From assembly GCA_025594325.1 (NCBI GenBank), contig JANHCV010000001.1:2294001-2358000 (forward strand): DNA of 64,000 nucleotides, read 5' to 3'. The stretch comes from Blastocladiella emersonii ATCC 22665. Its lineage: Eukaryota; Blastocladiomycota; Blastocladiomycetes; Blastocladiales; Blastocladiaceae. The notes under the pieces were generated by a model. It did no database searches and was not told the origin of the DNA. It saw only the letters and a list, made by a program, of their open reading frames with translations. The translations under genes were made by a program, and so were the position numbers. Shown here piece after piece: positions 1 through 9,950 of the stretch; position 1 is the stretch's first letter; each line of letters opens with the position of its first letter.

Positions 1-1
1 C

Positions 2-2953
2 ATGAACGTCAACGTCCGCGGCGAGCACGGATACTCTGCACTGGTACGGTTCTCCCTCCCCGTGTGATCGTACAGCGGCTAACCATTCGTCATGTAGCAC
101 GTCGCGTGTATCGAGGGCCACGCGCACATCATCTCGATCCTCGCGGGCCACCGCGCCAACGCGAACCAGCTCGACGACCACGGGTACGCGCCGCTGCACC
201 TCGCGTACCGCGCCAAGCAGTTCGAGGTCGCGCACGCGCTGATCCTCGCCGGCGCCCGCGGCGACGTGCGGTCGCGCGAGGGCAAGCGCACCCCGCTGCA
301 CACGGCATTCCTGCACCCGCCATCCGCGCCACCATCCGCCACGGCGACGTTCAAGACGCCGGTCCAGCTCGTCGCCGCGCTGCTCAACGCGCCGGGGACT
401 GACCTCGACGCGCAGGACGACGCGGGGAACACGGCGCTCCACGCCGCCGTCGCGCAGGGCAACGTGCCGGTTGCCCGGTTCCTCCTCGAGCAGTCCAAGA
501 CCGCCGCGGGGTGCATCCTCAACACCCTCGGCCTCGCGCCCGCGCACATTGCCGTCGCCAACGCGCAGGCCGCCGCACTGATCCCGCTCTTCTCGTCCAA
601 GGCCCTCTGCACGCTGTCCGCACATGGCCGCACCGCGTACGATCTCGCGGCAGCCGCGGGCAACGCGGATCTCGCCAAGCTGATCCGGTCGCACGGCGGG
701 CTCGACGGCGTGCAAGCCGCACAGCTCGGCAGCGCACTCACGCGGCCCGTGGAGTCGGACGTCACCATGACCAGCACGCTCGGCCGCGATGGACCCGGGT
801 CGCCGCGCCAGGTCCACATGGGCGGCGGCAAGACCATGGACGCCGAGTCGACGACGACCACGGCGACCGGCGGCGTCCACGGGCCAGGGTCGCACCTGTT
901 CAGCAACGACACGGACCTCGTCACGGCGTACGCGCGCTCCCACAACGCGTCGCGCGAGACGGCGACGCATGAGGCCGGGCTCGCCGCGGACGCGCCGCTC
1001 AAGGCGGCTGCCGAAGTCGCGGGCGCGGCTGCGTCGACCGTGGTCGTGGCCCAGGTCCTGCTCGACGCCGACGTTGACCCGATCGCGGCGTACATGGCTG
1101 CGGCGCAGCCGCCCGCTGAGAAGTCGGCCCAGCTGCCCGTCATGCTCGAGGAGGAGGACCCCATCGCGGCGTACCTCGGCGGGAACAAGGCGCCCGCGGC
1201 TACCGAGCCCGAACCGGCTTCCGCTGCGGTCGTAACTCCGCAAGTCGACGCCGTGGTGGCCGACGACTTTGACCCGATCGCCGCTTACGCGTCGGCCAAC
1301 GCGCCTGCCCCGACACCCAGCGTCATCCGGCCCAGCACCCCGCCGGCTGTCCTCACGCCCCAGATGCCGCAGCGCGACGGGTCCGCGAGCTTCGAGGTGA
1401 TCGAGCTGGCGGCGCTCGCTCCATCGAGCCCCTCGGCCGTCGCTGTCCCTGCAACACCGACACGCGCGGCCATCGCGGTCGCACCGCACTCGCCGCCGTC
1501 GACGCAGCGCAAGGAGCTCGAGTCGCCGGCGCTGATCCAGCTCCCGTTGACGGGCCCGAGCCTCGCCACACCGACTGTTCCGCATGCACCCTCGGAATGG
1601 GTCATGTCCGACGCAATGACCGACGCAGTAGCGGCGCTCATCCCGCCAGAGCACCCGATGCGCACCGTGGCTAGTTTCCCTGAGCAGCTCGCGAACTCGC
1701 CGAGCGCCAGCGGCCGCCATGAGCCCCTTCCCGTCGCGTCGTCGGTGCCTGCTACATCGCTCGGCGACATGGGTCTGCTCGATGTCATCGCGGCTACCTC
1801 ACTGGCGCCAGCGCCAGCGCCAGAAGCGGGGGCCGAGACCGTCGAAGTGCAGCCGTCTGCGCCCATGGAGCTCTCGCTGCCGCCGCTCGCGGCCGAGGCC
1901 CTGTCGGACATCAACCTCGAAACCACGTCGCCGCGCCTCACGCACGTCTCGACGGCGGGCCACGCGCTGTCGGTGGACCAGCTCACGTTCGGCACCGAGC
2001 TCAAGAACAGCGTCGACGGTGGCATCAAGGGCGCCGAGCCCGTCTTCACCAGCGCGCTGGTTCTCAGCTCGCAGCAGCCTGACGACGAGTCGCGCTACTT
2101 TGACTCGCTCCCGTCGCCGCCGCTCCAGGTCGAGCCAGAGCGCGAGCTCGTGTCCGCGGGCCAGATCACGACGGCGACGAGCGACGCGCCGCAGCTCCCC
2201 GGCATGACGCAGCAATTTGGCACCGGGAGCCCGCTCGGCGCGACGCTGCCGCGTGTGATCGAGGAGTCGGCGGCCGCGGCCACGGACGGCGAGGCGGATG
2301 ACGACCTGCGCATGCTCGCCGAGGAATTCGGTCTGTCCGAGTTCTTTGACCCGCCGACCGAGGAAGCCGCCGACGCGCTCGGCGACCGCCCGCCGCTGCC
2401 CACGCTCACGCACGCCGCGACCGTCGGGTCCGTGGCGTCGCAGTCGACGGACCGGTCGTTCGCGTCCGCGGCCGCCGGCGACGAGCCCACCGACATGTCC
2501 GAGAGCGACGCGGACCTCGCGCGGATGCGCGCCAAGCTCGCCGAGCTCGACGCCGAGGAGCTGGATCTCGCGCAAGACAAGGCGTGGGACGCTGACGCGG
2601 CCAACGACGAGTCGGCGGGTGACGGCGGCGGCGCCGAGGACTGGGACCCGCCGACCAACATGACCGTCGAGAGCGTCACGGGTAGCGTCGATCTCCTCGC
2701 GCGGCTCGAGGCCGAGGAGGCCGAGCTGATGGCGGCCATGGGCGCCGACGAACCCGGTGGGACCGCGGCGCTCGATAACGGGTCGGCGGGCTCGCTCCCG
2801 TTCGCGGCCGTGCTGGCGGATCCGGTGAGCAAGGCGGGCGGTGGTGGTCGCGGTGGGCCGCTGACGGCAGCGGCGCATCTGCGGGGGCGAGGCGCGACGG
2901 ATGATACCAGCACGGCGGGGAGCGACCGGGTTCCGCTGCGGTCCCAGCGATGA
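2..2953 (+). CDS. Ankyrin-repeat protein, 5'-partial
   Basis: The gene enters from the left edge, so its true start is not visible. Exons are <2-43 and 98-2953, separated by a 54-nt GTACGG...ATGTAG intron; about 965 residues are visible. The first ~230 residues hold about six ankyrin repeats, with cores such as GYSALHVACIEGH, GYAPLHLAYRAK, KRTPLHTAF and GNTALHAAVAQGN. Ankyrin repeats bind proteins, so an adaptor role is inferred. The remaining ~720 residues are low-complexity, rich in Ala, Pro, Ser and acidic residues. They contain the hexapeptide DPIAAY three times (1076-1093, 1157-1174, 1271-1288). Near the C terminus are two short acidic, probably helical segments (LARMRAKLAELDAEELDL and LLARLEAEEAELMAAM). 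No enzymatic domain is visible. The gene converges on the helicase gene that ends at 3077. Confidence 0.8.
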
Positions 2954-3076
2954 GGGCGCGACGCGGCGGGGCCATGGCGTGTTTGTGTGTTTCTTTGAAT
3001 GTATCGCAAAGGGCTTTTATTTATGAGCAGGAGGCGGGAGAGAGACTACTATCAGTTGCAAGCGACGGCGGACGGT

Positions 3077-4552
3077 TCAGATGCGGCACTTCTTGAGCAT
3101 CTTCTCCATCTCGTCAAAATCATCTGGCATTCCCTCGATGGTGAGCGAGTACTGGCGGATGACGAGGTTCTGGACGTCGCGGGCCTGGGGCGAGTCGATA
3201 AAGTTGACCGAGACGCCCTCGCGGCCGAACCGGCCGGTGCGCCCAATGCGGTGCATGTACGCCTCGTGGTCGGGCCGGTTGTTCTGGTCGACGGGCATGT
3301 CGTAGTTGACGACGAGGTTGACCTGGGGCACGTCGATACCGCGCGCGAGCACGTTGGTCGCGATCAGCACCTTGGCGCGGCCGGACCGGAACGCGTCCAT
3401 GGTCTGGTCGCGCACCGACGGCTCGTCCTCGCCTGTGATGACCGACACGGCGTGGCCCTCGTCGGTCATGCGCTTGGCGACGTCGCGCGCCGTGACCTTG
3501 CGCTGCACGAAGATGATGGACTGGCCGACGGTCAGCAGGCCGTACAAGTCCGACAGCTTCTGGAACTTTTCCGCGGGCGACGCGATGTCGACGTAGAACT
3601 GGTGGATGGCCTTGACGTTAACCTCGTCGCGCGGCAGCATGAGCAGGTTGGCGCCGGGCGCAAAGGACGCGGCAAACGACTTGACCTTGTCGGGGAACGT
3701 GGCCGAGAACAGCAGGACCTGCACGTCGTTGCGGACAAACTTGCGCAGCATGCGCGACTGCTCGCCGAGGTTCTGCTGGTCGAGCATGGCGTCGGCCTCG
3801 TCGAGGACCATGACCTTGATGGCCGACACGTCGAGCTGCTTGCGGCGGATCAGGTCGACGAGCGTGCCAGGGGTGCCGACGACGATCGGGTCCGTGACGC
3901 GCTGGCCGCGCGCGACGCCGTCCTTGACGGCCATGCACACGGTGGCGCCCGTGTGCACGCCGAGGAGCTTGACGACCTCGACGATCTGGATGGCGAGCTC
4001 GCGCGTGTTGGCGAGGCAGATGGCCTGCGGCGCGCGCTGCTGCGTGTTGATGCGCGTCAGCATGGTCAGCACGAAGGCGGCCGTCTTGCCCGTGCCGGAC
4101 CGCGACTGCGCGATCATGTTGACTGGCGGGTTCTTGAGCAGCAGCGGCAGCGCCTTCTTCTGGATCACGGACGGCGCGTTGAAGTTGGCGTCGTAGATGC
4201 CCTTGAGCAGCGGCTCCGGCAGACTCAGGTCCTCGAACTTGTGCGCCACCTCGATCGGGCCCGTGCTGCCGTTCGCCAGCGTCACCACGATCTCGTCCGT
4301 CGAGAAGTCCTCGTGCAGACCGGGGCCGAGCGCGGGCGCACCGGAGCCGGCGGCCTCGTCGTCCTCCTCTTCCTCCTCGTCCGACGACTCCTCGGCGGCG
4401 TCAGCGGCAGCGGCCTCCTCCGTGGCGGCCTCGGGCTTGGCCTCCGCCTTGGCCTCGGCCTCGTTCACCTTGGCGGCGACGGCGGCGAGGACCGGGTCGG
4501 GCTTGGCCGCGGGGGCGGGCGAGGCGGCGGCCTTGGGACTAGCGGGCGCCAT
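3077..4552 (-). CDS. DBP5: DEAD-box RNA helicase of the DBP5/DDX19 type (copy A)
   Basis: Single exon, 491 residues, starting at the first true ATG (4552-4550); the frame is open a little further upstream but without an ATG. An acidic N-terminal region (run of D/E around residues 55-65) precedes the helicase core. Motifs: FEDLSLPEPLLKGIY (Q-motif region), SGTGKT (motif I), TRELA (Ia), GTPGT (Ib), DEAD (II), SAT (III), ARGID (V) and HRIGRTGR (VI). GTPGT followed by a short helix, and the LLKGIYDANFNAPSVIQKKALPLLL block, are typical of DBP5/DDX19. That helicase remodels mRNPs at the cytoplasmic face of the nuclear pore with Gle1 and inositol hexaphosphate. Motif Ia is preceded by AN rather than the usual AP. 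A second relative lies at 12938-14704. Shares a 387-nt divergent promoter region with the NAP1 gene. Confidence 0.9.
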   Translation of the reverse strand: MAPASPKAAASPAPAAKPDPVLAAVAAKVNEAEAKAEAKPEAATEEAAAADAAEESSDEEEEEDDEAAGSGAPALGPGLHEDFSTDEIVVTLANGSTGPIEVAHKFEDLSLPEPLLKGIYDANFNAPSVIQKKALPLLLKNPPVNMIAQSRSGTGKTAAFVLTMLTRINTQQRAPQAICLANTRELAIQIVEVVKLLGVHTGATVCMAVKDGVARGQRVTDPIVVGTPGTLVDLIRRKQLDVSAIKVMVLDEADAMLDQQNLGEQSRMLRKFVRNDVQVLLFSATFPDKVKSFAASFAPGANLLMLPRDEVNVKAIHQFYVDIASPAEKFQKLSDLYGLLTVGQSIIFVQRKVTARDVAKRMTDEGHAVSVITGEDEPSVRDQTMDAFRSGRAKVLIATNVLARGIDVPQVNLVVNYDMPVDQNNRPDHEAYMHRIGRTGRFGREGVSVNFIDSPQARDVQNLVIRQYSLTIEGMPDDFDEMEKMLKKCRI

Positions 4553-4939
4553 GCTGCGATCGGAGGGAGATCGCAAGACGCGCGGAGGTTGTCAGAGACA
4601 CCGTCATGGCTGATACATGGTCTTCGTAGCGTATTGCAGCGACTTACATGATGCAGAGGCGAGGAGCAAGGGATATCTGGAGAAGCTCGGAGCAGCCTGG
4701 GAAGCGCGAGGATCAGGTCGGCCAACCTGCCAATCGAGTCAGCTGAGCCACTCGCCTTCACGCGACGCGTCGCGACGCGCTCCGCCGCGGCTTTGCCGGC
4801 CGATGCTGAGAGCGATCATTTCGCTGGCCTCCTGCAAAGGGGAAGAGGGGCAAAAGCGAAGCTGATGCAGTCCATGAATCGCGGATCAACGCTGGTTCTG
4901 CTCAACCCCTGAAAACGATCGGCGACCCTCGTGCCCACC
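4553..4939. promoter_or_regulatory. Divergent intergenic region, DBP5 copy A / NAP1
   Basis: 387 nt between two start codons pointing away from each other, so it must hold both promoters and 5' UTRs. No clear TATA box was seen. Two overlapping CGACGCGTCGCGACGCG-like direct and inverted CG-rich words lie near 4761-4780. No open frame in it resembles a known protein. Confidence 0.5.
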
Positions 4940-7900
4940 ATGTCGCAGGCCACCGACATTGTCAAACTCGCCGAGCACCTCAAGATCCTGGTGCCCTACG
5001 GCGCGCAGGTCCTGGCGTCGCTCGGCAACATCCGCCATGCCGCCACGATGCCATCGAACAAGTCGGGCGCGCCGCCCCTGGCCGCACCGCCGTCGCTCCG
5101 CCTCTTCCGCGAACCGGCGCTGCTGACGGTGGCCAAGGCGTTCACAAAAAAGTTCCCCGAGACCGAGGCCATGAACAAACAGTCCAAGGAGTACAAGGAG
5201 TTTGTCGAGGCGTTCAAGGAGATCAAGGAGGAGCTGCGGCCCATCTACCTCGTCTTCTCGGCGTGGGCCGACTTTGTGGGCCATGCGCGGGCGACGCTCA
5301 CCGCGTGCGCCAAGTTGACGTGTCTCTCGGTGTGTGTTCCGCTCTCGATCGAACTGCGCGATCCGATCTAACGCGTCGTGTCGAATGTAGCTCGATACGA
5401 ACCCGGACCTCGCCCAGAACGTCGTCTTCCTCGCGCACTACCTGGTCGCGACGCTGCAGCTCGTGGCCAAGATCGGCAAGGGTAAGAAGGCCATCGCGTC
5501 GGCCGTCATTGTGCTCGACGCGCGCACCGGCGTCGTCCTCGACTCGTCCTTTTCCAAGATCGCCGAGCTGTTCGTCGCGCTCGACAAGCCCTACTCGTTC
5601 ATCCCCGAGGTGTTTGCGCCCATCAGCGCTCGTCTGACCCAGCTGCTTGGCGGGCTCAAGATCGAGATGTCGTCGGGCCCGCTCGCGCCCGTCGAGACGC
5701 TGCGCAAGTCGGGGCTCTTTGGGCTCGTCGGCATGGCGTGCGCCGACCCGACCGCGCCGACGCCCGACGATATTGTACGCTGCTGGCTTTCTAACGTTCT
5801 GGACCTCCATCTGACGCGTTTCTCGCGTGTGTAGCGACTCCGCCTCATCACGCACATGTCGCTCTACTCGCAGAGCATCGTCACCATCATGTTTGCGTGC
5901 GCGGCCGACGTGGTCAACGATAGCAACGCCATCACGCTGCTCAAGATGGCCATCAGCAACGGCACCTACAGCGGGACCACGGGCGACGACGTACGTTGAG
6001 CCGCGACAGTGTAAGCCCGTCGGACTGACCAAGATCGCGTTCGCGTCGATTACAGGTCATTCAAGCGGCGCAAGAGTTCGAGGCCCTCATCAAGTCGAAC
6101 GCCAAGCTGAGCAAGCTCAAGAGCCAGGTCACGTACGTTGTCCCTCGTCGCACCAGCATCATGTCACGGCGAGCTGACCCAAACTTGATGTAGCGAGGCC
6201 GTCGGCAAGTACAAGCAAATGTCCATCAAGTTCCACCGCGAGCGCCGCGAGTACCTCGCGCACCAGATGACGCAGATCCTGCTCCTCTGCCGCGATAACC
6301 CCGGCCTACTCGGACCAAAGTTCCCGCTCATTCTCGGCTGTCTCGTACGTTCTTCGCGGCGGCGGCAAACGGACCAAGCTGACGTTACTTACGCTCGCAC
6401 TCGTAGAACTTTGCGCGCGACGAGATCATGCACTACTTCACGCACCTCGACGACAACAAGCCCGCTCCCGGGTCCAAATCGAGCGGCGGCAGCAGTGGCA
6501 GCAAGAATGCTCCCGCGCCGCGCATGGGGCTCGACGTCCTGCACCTCCTCCACCTGACGCTAGCCATCAAGGGTCTGGTGCTGTCCAACCGCGACCTCGT
6601 GATGCGGTACCAGTGCAACCTCGTCGGCCAGTCCTTCTCAGGCAGCGTGCTCTCTGCTCTCTCGACGCTCATCTCGCAGGAAGCCCTCCCCGACGGCGTG
6701 CGCCAGCTCGCGCTCGCCGTCAAGGCGCTGTACGAGCAGGCGGACCTGGACCACCTCGACCACTACCGCGCGTTCCGCATGAACTGGGCGCGGCTGCAGG
6801 TGTACCTTTCGCTGCCCGAGTGCATGGTCCCGATTACGTCGCTGCCGCAGGTGACGCGCACGCTCAACGAGGTGGCCGCCGCGACTACGCTGATCGACGA
6901 CCTGCCCAAGCTCGTGGCCATGGTCTCGGACATGCAGCAGCTCGCGCGTCACCACGACACGCTGCTCGCGCACATCACCGAGGCCATGACCGCGTCCGCC
7001 GGCGCGCCGTCCATGGCGATCCTCGACCTCATCGGCCCGCTCGCCAACGAGCTCGCGGCGGGGAACCAGCCCGACCGCGCGGCCGAGTTCGCGATCGCGG
7101 CCATCGAGCGGCTTGCGGCCGTCACGGTCGACGTGGTGCTGCGCCACGCGCACCTCAAGGCCAAGCTCGAGCGCAAGGCTAAGTGGGATGGCATGGTGAT
7201 GAAGGGCGGCAAGGGCGTTCCGGGTGAGGTGTTCACGGGCGAGGAGAGTCTGCTGAGCTCGGGCAACGTGACGTGCCGGCACCTCGACGCGCTCGGGACG
7301 CAGTCGAGCGACATGCTCGCGGCCTTTGCCACGATGCCGTCGATCAGCAACGCGCACTTCACGCTGCACCCGCAGACGCAGCTGCAGCAGGCGCTCAGCC
7401 GCGAGGTGCACGCGTACCTGCAGTCGAGCGTGTTCGACGCCGAGGCCAACGCGGCGCCCGCGATCGGCGACGACATGCCGTACGCAATCCACACGCCGGC
7501 CATGATCCAGGTCGCCGCCGAGGCCGTGTTCGCGGACCTGTACGAGCAGCTCGCCGTGATCCCCGGGTTCCCGACCGCCGCCATGCTCGACACGGTCCTC
7601 CAGCAGCAGAACCACCCGGGCCAGGTCGCCGAGTTCTCGGAGCCGCTGCCTGAGCAGCTCCTGGTCCGCCCGCCCGCGTCGCCGACCAAGCGCAAGCCCG
7701 GCCCGCCGCGCACCCCGCCCGCGCACCTCCCGTACGCCGTCGCCGTCGGACACTACTACGCGGACCTGCTCACGGCGCGCACCTGGACCTCGGGCCTCGT
7801 GTACTCGGCCGCGCGCCAGGCGCTCGTCCACGCGCCCGCCGCGGGGCCGCACCATGCGCACCACAAGTCCTCGTCGACGGCGTCGTCGGGCGCGGGCGGA

Positions 7901-9171
7901 AACGCGAAAGACGGGCTGCACGCGTGGCGCGCCGACATCTACACGGACCCGCCGCAGCTGTCGGCGCTCGCGCGCGTCGTCGGCCCGCCCGGGATGCGCC
8001 TGATCGACGCGCGCATGATCCCGTACATAACCGCGATCGGGACCGGGCTCATCAACCAGGTCAACGGCGTGCTCGGGACGCTCGCGAGCGCGGGCCCGCC
8101 GGCCAACCTCGCGGCGAACGTCGCTAAACTCCGCGCGGCCGCCGGCGACGACCCGCTCGAGCGGCTCGCGGCGCTCGGGTACATTCTCGAGGCACGGCAC
8201 GTCGTGCACCGCGCGGCGCGCGGGAGCTTCGTGGTCCACGACGCGCCGACAAATCGCACGCTGGATTCGGCGTGCCGCGCGGCTGCGGCGGTCGCGGCCG
8301 GCGGTCAGGCCGAGGAGAACAAACCGGCGGTACGGGATTCTGGTTCGTGGCGGACTCTTTCACTGACGTGATGTCCATGTAGGGCATGTTCGAGTACGCC
8401 GAGTGGCTCAGTCACGACGAGTTCTCGGACGCGCCGCTGGACCAGGCGTTTGATTTCATCAGTACGCCGACGCTCACCGTCTACGGCGTGAGCGAGCGCT
8501 GACGGCCATCGCGTAGAGCACCTCAACGTGACGCCGGTCGGGATCCCGACGCTCGTCTCGTTCCTCGCCACGGCGCTGTGCGCTGCCGCTTTCTCCGATT
8601 CGGGCGCGTACAACGCGGCGATTGAAGGTACGCCGCCCCTCCCCTACTCCGAGACCACAGCCACTGACCACTCTTGCCCGCGCGCCCAGCGAGCCACAAC
8701 AACGCGCACTGCATCGCGACCGCGGTCCACGCGGTCCTGCTGCTCGGCCTGCCGAAACTCTCGGCCGTGGCGTCGAAGCAAGACGTGATGGGCGTGGCCG
8801 AGTCCGTGTTCGCCATGGCCAGCGGCTGGATGCTCCAGCTGCACCGCGTGCACATGGCCGCGGCCACGGGCGGCGACGGCGCCGCCGCGGCCAAGTCGCT
8901 CAAGCTGCGCGACGTGGATTCGGCGTGGATGGTCGTGCATCGCGTACGTTTCGCTTCTTCTCGGGGGTCGTCGGCTTGGCTGATACGTGTGAGCGTGTAG
9001 CTCGCGAAACTGTTCGGCGCGACCGGCGAGCGGTGGGCCGAGCACTACATCGGCCTCGGGCTCGTCAAGTCGGTCCACGCGGCCGTCGTCCGCAAGACAG
9101 TCCAGTACCGCCGCCGCCGCGTCGGCGGAGGCGGCAGCCGCGGGCACCTCGTGGACGATGACGCCGAGTGA
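4940..9171 (+). CDS. NAP1: NAP1/HEM subunit of the WAVE/SCAR regulatory complex
   Basis: Ten exons: 4940-5329, 5391-5774, 5835-5990, 6056-6132, 6194-6344, 6407-8329, 8383-8461, 8517-8627, 8690-8943 and 9001-9171. They give 1231 residues, against about 1128 for human NCKAP1. All junctions restore frame. Recognition rests on co-linear family blocks: an N-terminal KLAEHLKILVPYGAQVLAS segment (compare QKLAEKLTILNDRG in animals), then HRERREYLAHQMTQ, NPGLLGPKFPLILGCL, NFARDEIMHYFTHLDDNK and, near the C terminus, HLNVTPVGIPTLVSFLATAL. NAP1 pairs with SRA1/CYFIP to hold WAVE inactive until Rac binds, and so controls Arp2/3-driven actin branching at the plasma membrane. The complex is absent from Dikarya but present in crawling zoosporic fungi, a strong lineage clue. 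Ser/Ala-rich insertions account for the extra length. Confidence 0.9.
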
Positions 9172-9950
9172 GATGGGCGCCGAGTGGTGTCTCGTTGTTG
9201 TTTGTGCCTCGGCACCAATTGATCTTTGACTTGATCCCGTCCGCGTGCACATTTCTCTCCGAAGCCGCGTGCTTGCGTCTCAGGTCGACGCCGAGCACCA
9301 CTCGCGCACGCGTCGCGTTTCAGATCACGCGAGTGGAGCCGGCGAAACTCGCGTCCCGGGCCCGGGCGCCTGGCCCTCACGGTGAGGCCGCCGCCGGTGT
9401 TCGCCATGATGGCCATGGCCACGGACAAGTGGAAAGCTTGTGGCCACGACCACCGGTTCGCGCGTTAGACGACAAAGTTTGAGGCAAAAAGGTGGAGATC
9501 CATGTTCCTACATCGCATCATCAGCGGCCACACGAGGAGGGGATGAGGGCGGTATGTCGAAGGGAAGCCCACCGCGTCTCAAGAAAACGCGAGGCGCGGT
9601 GGACGAGCGAGGGGAGGGCGGAGTCATATGGTACAGGGTTCGCACAAGTACGAGCGCGATGAGTGGGGAGTAAGTGTGAAGTGGGCGGCGATGGGAGCAA
9701 GCAGGAACGTGGGGCTAAGGTAAGGTTAGGGTGAGGTGAGGTGAGGTAGGGGTGAGGTGGGGGTGCGGGGAATGCAAGCGAGCATCTATCTACAACTGCG
9801 TCGCCACGGCGCGGACGAGCGGGTGGCGATACAGTGGGTGGTGGTGGTGGGGTGGTGGGGTGGTGGAAGCTGACGGCGAGCGGCCAGAGACGCGGCGCGA
9901 TCACCGTCAACGAGCGAGGGTGGGATGGCGAAAGGGAGGGAGAAAAACGC
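9172..9950. other. Convergent 3' intergenic region with G-rich tracts
   Basis: 779 nt between the stop of NAP1 and the stop of the SAP-domain gene. No credible coding sequence was found. It contains two G-rich purine tracts on the plus strand (9717-9771, built on GGTGA/GGTGG words, and 9834-9867, GGTGGTGGTGGGG-like). A single TTAGGG occurs in the first tract, but there is no telomere array. Confidence 0.5.
9717..9771 (+). repeat. G-rich simple-sequence tract
   Basis: Degenerate tandem GGTGA/GGTGG/GGGTGCGGGG words in the 3' region between two convergent genes. The runs of two to five G could form a G-quadruplex in RNA or DNA; this is an inference from base composition only. A similar tract follows at 9834-9867. 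Confidence 0.6.

Noticed and set aside
9717-9771. Possible internal telomere repeat because of TTAGGG
   Set aside because: Only one TTAGGG is present; the tract is built on GGTGA/GGTGG words.
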